DNA of 64,000 nt from CAVONV01 sp963697355 (GTDB lineage Bacteria > Acidobacteriota > Vicinamibacteria > Marinacidobacterales > DATDRI01). Shown piece after piece: positions 50,592 to 59,892 of this stretch. The stretch lies in contig CAVONV010000023.1 in the NCBI GenBank assembly GCA_963697355.1, positions 1,364,001 through 1,428,000 of the forward strand. Reading direction: 5' to 3'. The translations under genes were made by a program, and so were the position numbers. The notes beneath the pieces were generated by a model. The model searched no databases and had not been told where the DNA came from. It worked only from the letters and a program-made list of their open reading frames with translations. Position 1 is the stretch's first letter. Each line of letters begins with the position of its first letter.

Positions 50592-51989
50592 TTATTTGCT
50601 TCCAGATGAAACGAGGCTAACCACGACGAAGGCACAAGCGGAAGCGACGTAGGCAGCGAGGAGGCCCAGCTCGACGTTGAACATACCCTGGAATGGACCC
50701 GGTATCCCGGCCAGGAACGAGACGACGCCCACCGTGCCACCGGCAATCATGGCGGCAATAGCACCCTGAGGTGTGGCCCCACGCCAAAGGACTCCGCCGA
50801 GTAGAGGTACGAGCATGCTTCCCATATAAGGATAGTTAAAGATGATCATCGTATAGAGGATCCCCTTGGCGTGCAACGCGATGGCAATCCCGGCGAGTAC
50901 GGCTCCAACAATCACGACTCTCGAGATGAGTTGGGAGTGTTTCAACTCGTCGATCTCTTGAGAGGGATGGAGCACTTTGTTGTAGAGATCCCTCGTGAAG
51001 CAACCGGAGAGTGAAATGAGCAGGCAGTTACCACTGGACATGGCGGCCGCCAGCAACGCGGATATGACGAGCCCGCCGAGGAGGGGAGATAGCGTCGATT
51101 GGATCATGTGGGGGAAGACCGCGGCGTTATCGAGCTGAGGGTAGAGGTTCCGTCCGACTGCACCCAGAAGGCCGACGCAGAGGCTGATCCCAACGACCAG
51201 TATTCCTGCGAGGATTGCGCCCCACTTGGCGACCGTCTCTGACTTCGCCGATTGGAACCTCATATAAGCGTCATACGAAACGGAAATGCTGAGGAAGAAG
51301 GGAAGTGTGAGAAAGATTGCTCGCGAGGCCATGCCTTCGGGAATGAAATCGGTTGACAGGATCTCCATGAGAGGAGCCGGGGCGCCGATGTCCCCGAGTC
51401 GGTTTGCGACCGTGAATGTGAGGAGTGGAATGCCGATCAGGATGATGCCGAGTTGGAGGAAGTCGGTGACGACGGCACCCCACATGCCGGCCATGACGCT
51501 ATAGACCATGATGACGATGCCACTCAGCCAGATCCCTTGCCGGAAGCTCCCTCCGAAAAGGGTGAAGATGCTCCCTGAGGCCATGAGCTGAGCGGCAAAA
51601 ACGCCCAGCAAGCTGGGTATATTGGACAGCCAGGCCCAGAACCGGACCCACTTTCTCTCGCCGTAGCGTTCGGAAAAAAAATCCATGGGTACGTAGGAGC
51701 CGCGTCTTCGAAGTCTCGACGCGACCAACCAACCGGCCAAGATCAATCCTCCGCCACAGCCCAAGCCATACCATGTCCCGGGCCACATGCCGCTTTCGGC
51801 CGCCGTTTCGGCACCGCCGAGGATCACCCCTGCTCCGAGCTGTACCGCGGCCAAGGTGGCTGTTGTAAGGATGAGACCGAGTTTCCGGCCCGCTACGAGA
51901 AAATCCGTTGTCGATTGGACACGGGACCGCAGATGGATGCCTACAACGACCATGCTCACCAGGTAGACACCCACGATTGCAGCGATCAT
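50592..51989 (-). CDS. Sodium:solute symporter (SSS family), second copy
   Basis: 465 residues, about 12-13 helices. Motifs YLVSMVVVGIHLRSRVQSTT, DFLVAGRKLGLILTTATLAA, RRRGSYVPMDFFSERYGERK, and LAAAMSSGNCLLISLSGCFT fit the SSS fold. It leads the operon symporter-flavoprotein-ferredoxin-mini-protein, with 3 bp to the flavoprotein, so its substrate is probably what the flavoprotein acts on. It starts 117 bp from the divergent molybdenum hydroxylase genes. It differs clearly from the symporter at 46645, implying two different imported compounds or two affinities. Confidence 0.9.
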   Translation of the reverse strand: MIAAIVGVYLVSMVVVGIHLRSRVQSTTDFLVAGRKLGLILTTATLAAVQLGAGVILGGAETAAESGMWPGTWYGLGCGGGLILAGWLVASRLRRRGSYVPMDFFSERYGERKWVRFWAWLSNIPSLLGVFAAQLMASGSIFTLFGGSFRQGIWLSGIVIMVYSVMAGMWGAVVTDFLQLGIILIGIPLLTFTVANRLGDIGAPAPLMEILSTDFIPEGMASRAIFLTLPFFLSISVSYDAYMRFQSAKSETVAKWGAILAGILVVGISLCVGLLGAVGRNLYPQLDNAAVFPHMIQSTLSPLLGGLVISALLAAAMSSGNCLLISLSGCFTRDLYNKVLHPSQEIDELKHSQLISRVVIVGAVLAGIAIALHAKGILYTMIIFNYPYMGSMLVPLLGGVLWRGATPQGAIAAMIAGGTVGVVSFLAGIPGPFQGMFNVELGLLAAYVASACAFVVVSLVSSGSK

Positions 51990-52106
51990 GCTTCGGCCAT
52001 TCTAAATGCCCGTGTCGTTGGACGCCATCGTGCCCCGCGAGTGCATTCTTCAACTGGATCTGGTAGTTTCAGACCAAGAGAAACCATGGCCGGCAGGAGA
52101 TGACCG

Positions 52107-52586
52107 ATGAAGCGAAGAGTTCGATTCAGGCTCAACCACGAGCCGGTGGACTTGAATGTGGATCCGGAACGCTTGCTCTTATGGGTCCTACGGAGCGACC
52201 TCGAGCTTACCGGCACAAAATGCGGTTGTGAGTTGGGTGTTTGCAGCGCCTGCACCGTCCTAGTCGACGACAAGGCGCTTCTGGCCTGCCAAATGAAAGT
52301 CGAGGAGATTGAAGGAAAGGACGTCGTGACGATCGAAGGCTTGGCCCGCAATGGTGAGCTCCACCCGGTGCAAAAGGCCTTTATAGAGCACGACGCACTT
52401 CAATGCGGCTTCTGTACGCCGGGCATGATCCTGAACGCCTGCAGTCTATTGAACGAGAATCCCAACCCCAGTCGAGAGGACATCATACGAAGTATGGATG
52501 ATAATCTTTGCCGCTGCGGAGCCCATACCCGCATCATCCTCGCCATACAAACGGCAGCAAAGGAAATGAAGGGAGCCCAGTCATGA
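52107..52586 (+). CDS. 2x[2Fe-2S] small subunit of a xanthine dehydrogenase-family hydroxylase
   Basis: 159 residues. Plant-type [2Fe-2S] ligands in KCGCELGVCSACTVL (Cys39/41/46/49) with Cys61, and helical-domain [2Fe-2S] ligands CGFC (100-103) and CRCG (135-137). It carries electrons from the molybdenum site. The stop overlaps the next start (ATGA at 52583-52586), so the large subunit is made in step with it. No separate FAD subunit gene is present, matching the two-subunit isoquinoline oxidoreductase type rather than three-subunit xanthine dehydrogenase. Confidence 0.95.
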   Translation: MKRRVRFRLNHEPVDLNVDPERLLLWVLRSDLELTGTKCGCELGVCSACTVLVDDKALLACQMKVEEIEGKDVVTIEGLARNGELHPVQKAFIEHDALQCGFCTPGMILNACSLLNENPNPSREDIIRSMDDNLCRCGAHTRIILAIQTAAKEMKGAQS

Positions 52587-54748
52587 AAAACAAAGACGAG
52601 CACCCGAAACTCGATGCTGCCCAAAGATCCGAGTGGTCCATCTGGAGCCGCCGGGAGTTCCTTTCACGGGTGGGTGGCGGCATCGTCGTTGTCTTCACCT
52701 GTGGTGAGTCCTTTGCTTTTTTGGAAGGACAACGATCCGGCCAACGAGCCCCCGAGGATTTCAACGCTTATCTTCTCATTGGGGAGGACGGCCGAGTGAC
52801 GTGCTTCACGGGGAAGATCGAGATGGGCCAAGGCGTCATCACGTCGCTTCCTCAGATGCTGGCCGACGAGCTAGGTGTGGCTCTGGACACCGTGGACATG
52901 ATCATGGGTGATACGGATCTGTGCCCGTGGGACATGGGAACGTTCGGGTCGCTGACCACTCGTGTGTTCGGACCTCAACTGAGGGCTGCCGCCGCGGAAG
53001 CTCGGGAAGTCCTCATCGAGTTGGCAGCCGAGAATCTCCAGGTTCCGACGGATCGGTTGGCGGTGACGAACGGTGTCGTTTTCGACCGCAACAGCCCAGA
53101 GACCAAAGTGACTTACGCTCAATTGACCAAGGGGAAGAAAATCGAAAGGCACCTCGAGGGAGAGTCGGCGGTCAAGCCGGTGTCGGAGCTCGAGATCATC
53201 GGAAAGGGGTTTTTGCGAAGGGACTCGCTCGAGAAAGTGACGGGTAAAGCCAAGTACGCCGGCGACATGCGCCTGCCGGGGATGTTGTATGCGGCAATCC
53301 TGAGACCGCCGGCGCATGGCGCGACGAGAACCCAAGTCGACACAAGCGCTGCCGAGGCCATGGAGGATGTCGTTGTGATCAAGGACGGTGACCTCATTGC
53401 CGTCCTTCACGAACATCCTGACGGTGCCAAGAAAGCTCTGGATCAAATCAAGGCGGAGTTCGATGTTCCCGAGGCCGAAGTGGATGACCGCTCGATCTTC
53501 GATCATTTGCTGAAAGTCGCTCCAGAGCCGAGGGCGGTTGAAGAAGGTGGAGACCTTGCAGCGGGTGAAAAGGAATCAACGGAAATCTTCGAAGAGACCT
53601 ACACCGACGGTTACGTGTCTCATGCCCCCATCGAGCCTCATACCGCCGTCGCAAATTTTGAAGGAGACAAGGTCACCGTTTGGGCGTCGACCCAAGCGCC
53701 CTTCCGTGTCAAAGAGGATGTGGCGGAGGCCTTGGGTATGCCCCCGGAAAATGTCCGCGTCGTCACACCCTTTGTTGGTGGAGGATTCGGCGGGAAGGTA
53801 CAGGGTCGACAGGCCGTCGAAGCGGCCCGTTTGGCGAAGGCGAGCGGGAAACCGGTTCAGGTTGCCTGGAGTCGCGCGGAGGAGTTCTTCTACGATACCT
53901 TCCGACCGGCGGCGGTCGTCAAAGTCAAATCAGGGGCCGACGGTAACGGTCGGATCCATCTTTGGGACTATAAAGTTTATTTCGCTGGAAGAAGAGGTTC
54001 GGAACATATCTACGACATACCGAACCACAGCACGCTCGCCTACGGCGAGTGGGGCGGAGCGCCACCGGGCGCCCATCCCTTTGCCGTCGGGGCCTGGAGG
54101 GCTCCGGCGTGCAATACGAATGCCTTTGCCCGAGAATCCCACATCGACATCATGGCCTCGAAACTTGGACGCGACCCGGTCGAGTTTCGTCTCGAGAACC
54201 TAAAGGACGAGCGAATGCGGCGTGTGCTGAAGGCGGCCGCGGACAAGTTCGGCTGGACGCCGGCGAAATCACCGAGTGGCAGGGGATTGGGCGTTGCCTG
54301 TGGTATCGATGCCGATACTTACGTGGCGTTCATCGCGGAGGCCGGCGTGGATCGGGAAACGGGAAAGGTCCAGGTCAAGCGCGTCGTATGTGCTCAAGAC
54401 ATGGGTCTCGTCGTCAACCCCGACGGAGCAAAGATACAAATGGAAGGCTGCATAACGATGGGCATGGGCTATGCATTGAGCGAAGAGATCCATTTCAAGG
54501 GTGGGACGATCCACGAGGAAAACTTCGACACTTACGAGATACCTCGTTTCTCCTGGTTGCCCCGTATCGAGACCGTGATCCTCGACATCAAAGATGCGCC
54601 GCCTCATGGGGGTGGTGAGCCGGCGATCATCGGTATGGGCGCCGTGATCGCCAACTCAATTTTCGACGCGACGGGTGCCCGTTTGACCATGATGCCGATG
54701 ACACCCGAGCGGGTTCGGGAGGCTTTAGCGAAAGCGGAGTCGGTTTGA
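52583..54748 (+). CDS. Molybdopterin-binding large subunit, IorB/xanthine dehydrogenase-like, Tat-exported
   Basis: 721 residues from the ATG at 52583 (GGGAG upstream; an earlier in-frame start at 52508 lies inside the small-subunit gene). A twin-arginine signal WSRREFLSRVGGGIVVVFTC (21-40) suggests export with the cofactor. Molybdopterin motifs include KIEMGQGVITSLPQM, VGGGFGGKVQGRQAVEAARL, QEHxxEPH-like YVSHAPIEPHTAVANFE, and the catalytic Glu in PHGGGEPAIIGMGAV. It probably hydroxylates an N-heterocycle carbon next to nitrogen. The purine/pyrimidine context fits, but a quinoline, nicotinate or aldehyde substrate is not excluded. Confidence 0.93.
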   Translation: MKNKDEHPKLDAAQRSEWSIWSRREFLSRVGGGIVVVFTCGESFAFLEGQRSGQRAPEDFNAYLLIGEDGRVTCFTGKIEMGQGVITSLPQMLADELGVALDTVDMIMGDTDLCPWDMGTFGSLTTRVFGPQLRAAAAEAREVLIELAAENLQVPTDRLAVTNGVVFDRNSPETKVTYAQLTKGKKIERHLEGESAVKPVSELEIIGKGFLRRDSLEKVTGKAKYAGDMRLPGMLYAAILRPPAHGATRTQVDTSAAEAMEDVVVIKDGDLIAVLHEHPDGAKKALDQIKAEFDVPEAEVDDRSIFDHLLKVAPEPRAVEEGGDLAAGEKESTEIFEETYTDGYVSHAPIEPHTAVANFEGDKVTVWASTQAPFRVKEDVAEALGMPPENVRVVTPFVGGGFGGKVQGRQAVEAARLAKASGKPVQVAWSRAEEFFYDTFRPAAVVKVKSGADGNGRIHLWDYKVYFAGRRGSEHIYDIPNHSTLAYGEWGGAPPGAHPFAVGAWRAPACNTNAFARESHIDIMASKLGRDPVEFRLENLKDERMRRVLKAAADKFGWTPAKSPSGRGLGVACGIDADTYVAFIAEAGVDRETGKVQVKRVVCAQDMGLVVNPDGAKIQMEGCITMGMGYALSEEIHFKGGTIHEENFDTYEIPRFSWLPRIETVILDIKDAPPHGGGEPAIIGMGAVIANSIFDATGARLTMMPMTPERVREALAKAESV

Positions 54749-54890
54749 GCGGAACCTTGCCTTGGGCTTTCCGGTGCCGGGGTCGGAATGTTACACTTTG
54801 GCATCGGAATTGGGCCGTTTTGGGGAGCGATGGCTCAGTTGTCGTTGTCCTTCGATGCAGCACATTGGTCCCTGAATCAAGGGTGGCTTC

Positions 54891-57344
54891 ATGAAGAAAC
54901 AAGCTCGTTGCCGCTTCCCAATCCTCCTTTTAGCATGCCTTTTTTTCCCATCCCTCTCCTTAGCTGATTCGACAAGACTGAGCAAATCGGACAGACGCTG
55001 GTTGGAAGAAGAGGTCGGCGCGCTTCTCACCGAGGAAGAGATCAACATCTTCATGGAGCTCGACACCAAAGAGGACCGGAAGCTGTTCAAAGAGCTCTTT
55101 TGGACCCGTCGCGATCCGGATTTGATGAGTCCCGAGAACGAGTTCAAAGAGGAGTTCGAGGATAGGTTGAAGTTTGCCAACCGCAATTTCATGTTCAGGG
55201 GGAAGAAAGGTGCCACGACGGACCGCGGGAGAGCCTTCTTGTTGTTGGGAGCTCCCGACTATTCGGAACAAGGCTATGAGGGAGATCTTGCCGAAGTCGA
55301 TGCGGGATTGGATCCGCGACAGGCCCGGGAAGTCGCTCAATCGAATGATTTCTTGAACGATCAGAGTGACACTGACAGCCTCCAACGCCCCGTGCACGGA
55401 ATACTACGGATGCTGTGGCGCTACGATCCCAGTCCTGAGGAGGGAATCCCTTCCGGCTTGAAGATCCTGCTCGATTCAAGTCCGGGTTTCGGATACCGCT
55501 TTGTCCAACCCGACCAAGTGGGGAAAGCACTGGAAGGTGTCAAGGCTACCTATATTTTCCACCCTGAGATCGACTACGCCCGGGACTCCCAGGGACATTT
55601 GATGCCGCTTCCGGCACGACTCGACCCCAACAGCCCGGGAAAGAAAGCTCTCCGGGAGATGCTGGAAACGAAGGCCCAGGCTTCCGATGTCGCCTTCGAG
55701 ACCCAGATGGCCTTCTATAAGTCGACCGAAGGTGCTTACGTACCGTTGTTCTTCGAGATCCCTGCTGAGCACTTGAAATGGAAACGTTCCGTTGCGAACG
55801 TCACCTTTTTCGGTTACATCGAAACCGTGGATGGCCAGCCGGTCCGCCAGTTCGAGGAACAGTCGACGTTTACGCGGACGGAGGACGGGCGTGCCGTCTG
55901 CGAAGTGCCGGTTCAACTCGAGCCCGGGAGCTACACGTTTCATCTCGGCGTCATGGACCTCGAGACAAAGAAGCTGGGAACGAAGCGCACCCCCGTCTTT
56001 GTGCCGACCTTCAAGCAGGATGAGCTCGATAAGTCATCCGTTCTTTTGTTCGCGGATTCGCGCCGAGTCGAAGAGCCGCCGGGCACCAGCGGCCATGCGT
56101 TCCAGTTTGGACAGGTGAAGTTCACCCCTCGAGGTGCCAGGCCCTTCAGGCCAAAGGATGACTTGGGGATATTGTTCTTCCTCTACGGGTTCGGTGTGGA
56201 CGGTGAGGGACAAGCCCATCTTACGAGTGATTACACCCTGTATAGGGATGGAGAAAAGGCGGTCGAGATTCCGACCCAAACTCTTCAGGCGGGATCGACT
56301 CAGGCGGTGGCCAACGTGCAAATTCCGCTGGCCAAGTTCGAGCCCGGTAACTACCAGGTCGAAGTGAAGATAACGGATCATGTGACGAGCCGGAACCTCA
56401 CCGACCGGATCGAGTTCGTTCTGGAGCCCGAGCCCTACGCCGTGGGAGAGTATTCGGATTTGGTGGAGAGCTATCGCGATGGTCGTGTGCGGGAAACCAC
56501 CAATGCCTTAGCTGCCGTGCCTCGGGCCTCGCTAAGAGGGGCCACCAAGAAGTACCGAAAGGCATTATCCAGTAGTGACCAGTTGAAGTCCGCTGCTTGC
56601 CTTCACACCGAAGCCGCGGTCGCAACCCTCAGCGAAGTCCCATTCCATTTGAAAGAGGCGCGAGAGTATCTGGATCAGATCGCCGATAGTGATCTCCGGT
56701 CGCGCTCGATTCGCGATTGGTTTCTTGCCGTGGCCTATTTCTTCAGGAGCTCGACGGCCGGTTGGGGAGCTTTACCCATCATCAACGAAGCACAGGAGCG
56801 CTATCCGGATGATGTCGAGATCCAGCTCGCTGTGGGCTCGGTATACGAGTCGGCAGGTTGGAGACAGATCAACGGAATGCTGGAACGAGCCGAAGGCATT
56901 TATCGGAGTGTTGTCGAGACCCACCCCGAAAACGTCGAAGCCCATATGAGATTGGGGAGAGCTCTGCAATTGAAGGAGGATTGGGACGGGGCGATTCGAG
57001 AACTGAAATGGTGTGTCGAACATGCTGACGATCGAACGACTCGTTTTGTAACCTTTATGCTACTGGGCGAAACCTACTACCAGCTTGGAGATTTGACCCA
57101 AACCGTTCAATCGTACCGCAGCGCTTTTGACATCGATCCTCATTGTCAGGTGGCTGCGGTGGCTCTCAGTCATGCTTTGCATCGATCGGGCGACTGGGCG
57201 GCCTCCCGCGAAATCATGAGCGGCTTTCTCGATCGAAACGATACTTCGCCCAACGGGCCGGACGAGTGGAAACGATTTCAGTCCGGCCGACCCGAACAGT
57301 TGCAGCTCGTACTTCAAAAGATGCGGGAGGAAGTGCTTCGATGA
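54891..57344 (+). CDS. GWxTD-domain protein with C-terminal TPR repeats
   Basis: 817 residues. Signal peptide (MKKQARCRFPILLLACLFFP to SLSLA). Residues 30-230 carry the GWxTD-type domain: RWLEEEVGALLTEEEINIFM, FKELFWTRRDPDLMSPENEF, RGRAFLLLGAPDYSEQG, and LRMLWRYDP. Beta-sandwich-like middle regions follow (WKRSVANVTFFGYIETVDGQ, GSYTFHLGVMDLETKKLG). TPR units occupy the last 200 residues (PDDVEIQLAVGSVYESAGWR, VEAHMRLGRALQLKEDWDGA). Function unknown; the domain is found in Acidobacteriota and relatives, often near VWFA proteins. The next gene overlaps by ATGA. Confidence 0.88.
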   Translation: MKKQARCRFPILLLACLFFPSLSLADSTRLSKSDRRWLEEEVGALLTEEEINIFMELDTKEDRKLFKELFWTRRDPDLMSPENEFKEEFEDRLKFANRNFMFRGKKGATTDRGRAFLLLGAPDYSEQGYEGDLAEVDAGLDPRQAREVAQSNDFLNDQSDTDSLQRPVHGILRMLWRYDPSPEEGIPSGLKILLDSSPGFGYRFVQPDQVGKALEGVKATYIFHPEIDYARDSQGHLMPLPARLDPNSPGKKALREMLETKAQASDVAFETQMAFYKSTEGAYVPLFFEIPAEHLKWKRSVANVTFFGYIETVDGQPVRQFEEQSTFTRTEDGRAVCEVPVQLEPGSYTFHLGVMDLETKKLGTKRTPVFVPTFKQDELDKSSVLLFADSRRVEEPPGTSGHAFQFGQVKFTPRGARPFRPKDDLGILFFLYGFGVDGEGQAHLTSDYTLYRDGEKAVEIPTQTLQAGSTQAVANVQIPLAKFEPGNYQVEVKITDHVTSRNLTDRIEFVLEPEPYAVGEYSDLVESYRDGRVRETTNALAAVPRASLRGATKKYRKALSSSDQLKSAACLHTEAAVATLSEVPFHLKEAREYLDQIADSDLRSRSIRDWFLAVAYFFRSSTAGWGALPIINEAQERYPDDVEIQLAVGSVYESAGWRQINGMLERAEGIYRSVVETHPENVEAHMRLGRALQLKEDWDGAIRELKWCVEHADDRTTRFVTFMLLGETYYQLGDLTQTVQSYRSAFDIDPHCQVAAVALSHALHRSGDWAASREIMSGFLDRNDTSPNGPDEWKRFQSGRPEQLQLVLQKMREEVLR

Positions 57345-58276
57345 TGTGGCTGACGTTGGCGCTTGCGTGTCTTGGCATCCTTCCTCAAGAAGCGGAGCAA
57401 GAGGAGACGTTCCGGTTCGCGGTCGAAGTCCGAACGGTCTATACAGATGTCTTCGTGACCAAAGAAGGTGAACCGGTAACGGGGCTGACGGCGTGGAATT
57501 TCGAGTTGCTGGACAACGGAGTGCCGCAAGAAGTCAAGTTGCTGGATGCCAGTGCCCTGCCGCTATCTACCATACTCCTTCTCGATGTGAGTGGAAGCGT
57601 TCTTGGTGATCGAGCGGAGCAACTCCGGGCCGCCGCCCATGCTTTCATCGAAGGGCTAGAGCCGGAAGACGAAGTCGGCCTCCTCACCTTCACCACGGAT
57701 ATGCATCTGAGGAAGGGACTGAGCACTGATTTCGACACGCTCCATCGTGTTCTCGAGGAGGCGACGGTCCAAGCTGATACGAGTCTCCATGATGCCCTTT
57801 TTGCAGGGATCAAGATGGTGGAAGCGCGCGGCGGAAGGCCTCTCATCGTTGTCTTTTCCGATGGGTTGGACAACATGAGTTGGCTCACCGATGTGGAAGT
57901 GCTCGAGGTCCTCAAGGAGTCGGATGCCGTCGTCTATGCCGTTGCCGTCGAGCCGTTGTGGAGGGCCGGCCTCAGTCGCAGTGGGCGCGCGCTCCGTGAA
58001 AAGACGGAAATGAGTGCAACCGAGTTCTTGCAAGGAATCACCAGCGCGACGGGAGGCAAAGTTTGGCACATTGACGCGGCCACGAATATCAAGGATGTCT
58101 TCTTGAGAATCCTGACAGAAATGGAAAGCCGTTACCTGGTGAGCTACGAGCCGGCTGGAGTCCCTCGTGATGGGTGGCACAGGCTCGAGATCAAGCTCAG
58201 GGGTAAGTTGGTGGATGAGGTCCGTTCCCGCCCAGGTTATCTGGTGAGCTCGAAGTATAAAGAGAGTGATCCGTAA
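57341..58276 (+). CDS. VWFA-related acidobacterial-type protein
   Basis: 311 residues. The start ATG at 57341 overlaps the previous TGA; GGAGG lies 11 bp upstream. A short signal-like helix (MMWLTLALACLGILPQEA) precedes an EVRTVYTDVFVTKEGEPVTG strand region and a von Willebrand A domain with MIDAS DVSGS (82-86), GLLTFTTDMHLRKGL and FSDGLDNMSWL. This arrangement is the VWFA-related acidobacterial domain. Such domains bind metal and protein partners outside or at the membrane. Coupled translation with the GWxTD gene suggests the two products act together. Confidence 0.9.
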   Translation: MMWLTLALACLGILPQEAEQEETFRFAVEVRTVYTDVFVTKEGEPVTGLTAWNFELLDNGVPQEVKLLDASALPLSTILLLDVSGSVLGDRAEQLRAAAHAFIEGLEPEDEVGLLTFTTDMHLRKGLSTDFDTLHRVLEEATVQADTSLHDALFAGIKMVEARGGRPLIVVFSDGLDNMSWLTDVEVLEVLKESDAVVYAVAVEPLWRAGLSRSGRALREKTEMSATEFLQGITSATGGKVWHIDAATNIKDVFLRILTEMESRYLVSYEPAGVPRDGWHRLEIKLRGKLVDEVRSRPGYLVSSKYKESDP

Positions 58277-58303
58277 GACAGGCACGACATCCACTGTAGT
58301 AGA

Positions 58304-58352
58304 AAGTAGGAAGTAGGAAGTGGGAAGTAGGAAGTAGGAAGTAGGAAGTAGA
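58304..58352. repeat. Seven tandem copies of AAGTAGG
   Basis: A 7 bp unit repeated seven times (the third and last copies vary by one base) directly after the VWFA gene. Heptamer microsatellites of this type are phase-variable in length. Confidence 0.9.
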
Positions 58353-58565
58353 GAAGAATTGCTTCCTTCCATCTGCCACTTTGTTCTTTCTACCTTCTCC
58401 TTCCTCCTTCACCATTTTTTTGCTCAAAAAAAGGTGAGCGAAAGAGCTACCCTAGATGGTGCAGGGGAGTGGTCCGTCCATGGTGTATTAGCTCAATCGC
58501 TCACGCCATTTATCTACTGCAACCGGTATGCCAAGTTGGCTGATAACAAGACAGCTTCCGGTAAA

Positions 58566-58763
58566 CAGTGACCAGTGAACAAGTAGCAGTGAACAGTTGA
58601 TAGTAAACCGTGTCCTTTCGGACTCTGGGGAGTTGACCGTCAAGCAGATGCTCTATCCGCTCAGATAGTCCGTCAATCCTCGTCGATAGTCTGTTCGGTC
58701 GCTCGGCCCTGCGGTTGTCAAACACTTGAGAAGGAGGCGATGTTCACTGTTGACTGGTCACTG
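58566..58763. repeat. Interspersed repeat with paired inverted arms
   Basis: CAGTGACCAGT (58566-58576) and CAGTGAACA (58587-58595) are inverted at 58753-58763 (ACTGGTCACTG) and 58741-58749 (TGTTCACTG). The two arm pairs sit in mirrored order around 145 bp with no gene. It could be a small repetitive or mobile unit. Confidence 0.6.
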
Positions 58764-58818
58764 ACTTCTGGCCTCTTCTTCTGGTCACCCGCTTTCGCTG
58801 ACGTAATTGAAAGCGTAG

Positions 58819-58846
58819 CTTCGGCGGGTCCGCCGATGCACCGAAG
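58819..58846. repeat. GC-rich palindromic repeat, copy 3
   Basis: CTTCGG (58819-58824) pairs with CCGAAG (58841-58846), and CGGCGG (58822-58827) with CCGCCG (58830-58835). It belongs to the same loose TCCGCC/GGCGGA class as the elements in the kinase relics. No gene occurs in 58277-58884. Confidence 0.5.
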
Positions 58847-58884
58847 GCGTTCATCTTTCGAAGAGAGGGCGGACTGCCCATTCT

Positions 58885-59892
58885 CTACCGTTCACTCTTC
58901 CCTGGCGTGATGCGGTAAGCGATGAGAGCGGCAACGACCGCCATCAAGAAACCTGCAGGTATGTCAACCGCATGGTGGTATCGCGTGTAGATACAGGCGA
59001 AGCTCATTCCGGCGGCGAAGATTCCCAGAATGAGTGCCGGTCGCCGATGGAATCGGGCGAGACCCAGGACCATCCCCCAAGCGCCCGACACATGGGAGCT
59101 TGGGAAACACCCGCCGGAAACGGCACCTTTGCCGATGATCCATTCCATTAGAGGGGTAAAAACAACCCCTTGGAAAGGAGTCAAACCTGCCATGACCTCC
59201 GGATTCTCCCATGGTCCCCTCGCTGGAAGCAGCGGGTACCAGATGAAAGAAAAGAAGTAGGCCAATACCGTGGTGGTCATGGCGGTCTCGATTCCTGGAC
59301 CGGGTTGGCTCTTTCCGGTTCCATTGATTCCGAACCAGGCAATCACCGCACCACCCACGACGATGAGGTAATAAGAAAAATAGAAAAAGTGAATCAGCTC
59401 GTCCTGGACGAGGCCGGTCCAGCCCGCCAGGAGCAAGGTGGGAAGCTCACCAAACAACCATCGATCCGCCGCGTACAAATACGGTTCGAACCAGTACGGA
59501 GCTGCCGGCGCCACGACGTTGACGGTATGGGCGACCTCCTCGAAGAAATAGATGACAAGAGCCAATGGATAGGTGTAGCGAAGAAAGCGAGCTATGTCCC
59601 TGCCCGTTTTCTTCCACGAGACTCGAGGCGTTGACTCCCATCGAGCGCCCCGCGGTGGCAAGGTCGCAACAACAAAGAGCACCAACGCGTGGAAGACTAA
59701 GAGGGTGTTGGCTTCGGGAATCAGAGAATGCCGGAACGAGATGAGAATCGCCGTGAGTGTGGTGTAGACAGCGATCGCGATGTCAACGGCAGTCCAGCGT
59801 CTCATGGTCTCTACGATTCCGTCTCGTGCCGATGTCATGGTATTCGGATCGAGTGCCGTTTTGTCATGATGTTGTATCGATGGGTTCAGCAT
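58885..59892 (-). CDS. PAP2-family integral membrane phosphatase / lipid-phosphotransferase
   Basis: 335 residues with about 8-9 hydrophobic helices. The acid-phosphatase signature is present: GGCFPSSHVSGAWG (C2, PSSH) and YTRYHHAVDIPAG (C3, R-x3-H-x3-D); the C1 region is degenerate. Such enzymes remove phosphate from lipid phosphates (undecaprenyl pyrophosphate, phosphatidate) or transfer phospho-headgroups, as in inositol phosphorylceramide synthases, at the membrane surface. The start ATG at 59892 follows AGGCAAGAGAAAGAATATGC, a weak ribosome site; an alternative start at MTSARDG (59838) is possible. It stands alone, surrounded by repeats. Confidence 0.82.
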   Translation of the reverse strand: MLNPSIQHHDKTALDPNTMTSARDGIVETMRRWTAVDIAIAVYTTLTAILISFRHSLIPEANTLLVFHALVLFVVATLPPRGARWESTPRVSWKKTGRDIARFLRYTYPLALVIYFFEEVAHTVNVVAPAAPYWFEPYLYAADRWLFGELPTLLLAGWTGLVQDELIHFFYFSYYLIVVGGAVIAWFGINGTGKSQPGPGIETAMTTTVLAYFFSFIWYPLLPARGPWENPEVMAGLTPFQGVVFTPLMEWIIGKGAVSGGCFPSSHVSGAWGMVLGLARFHRRPALILGIFAAGMSFACIYTRYHHAVDIPAGFLMAVVAALIAYRITPGKSER

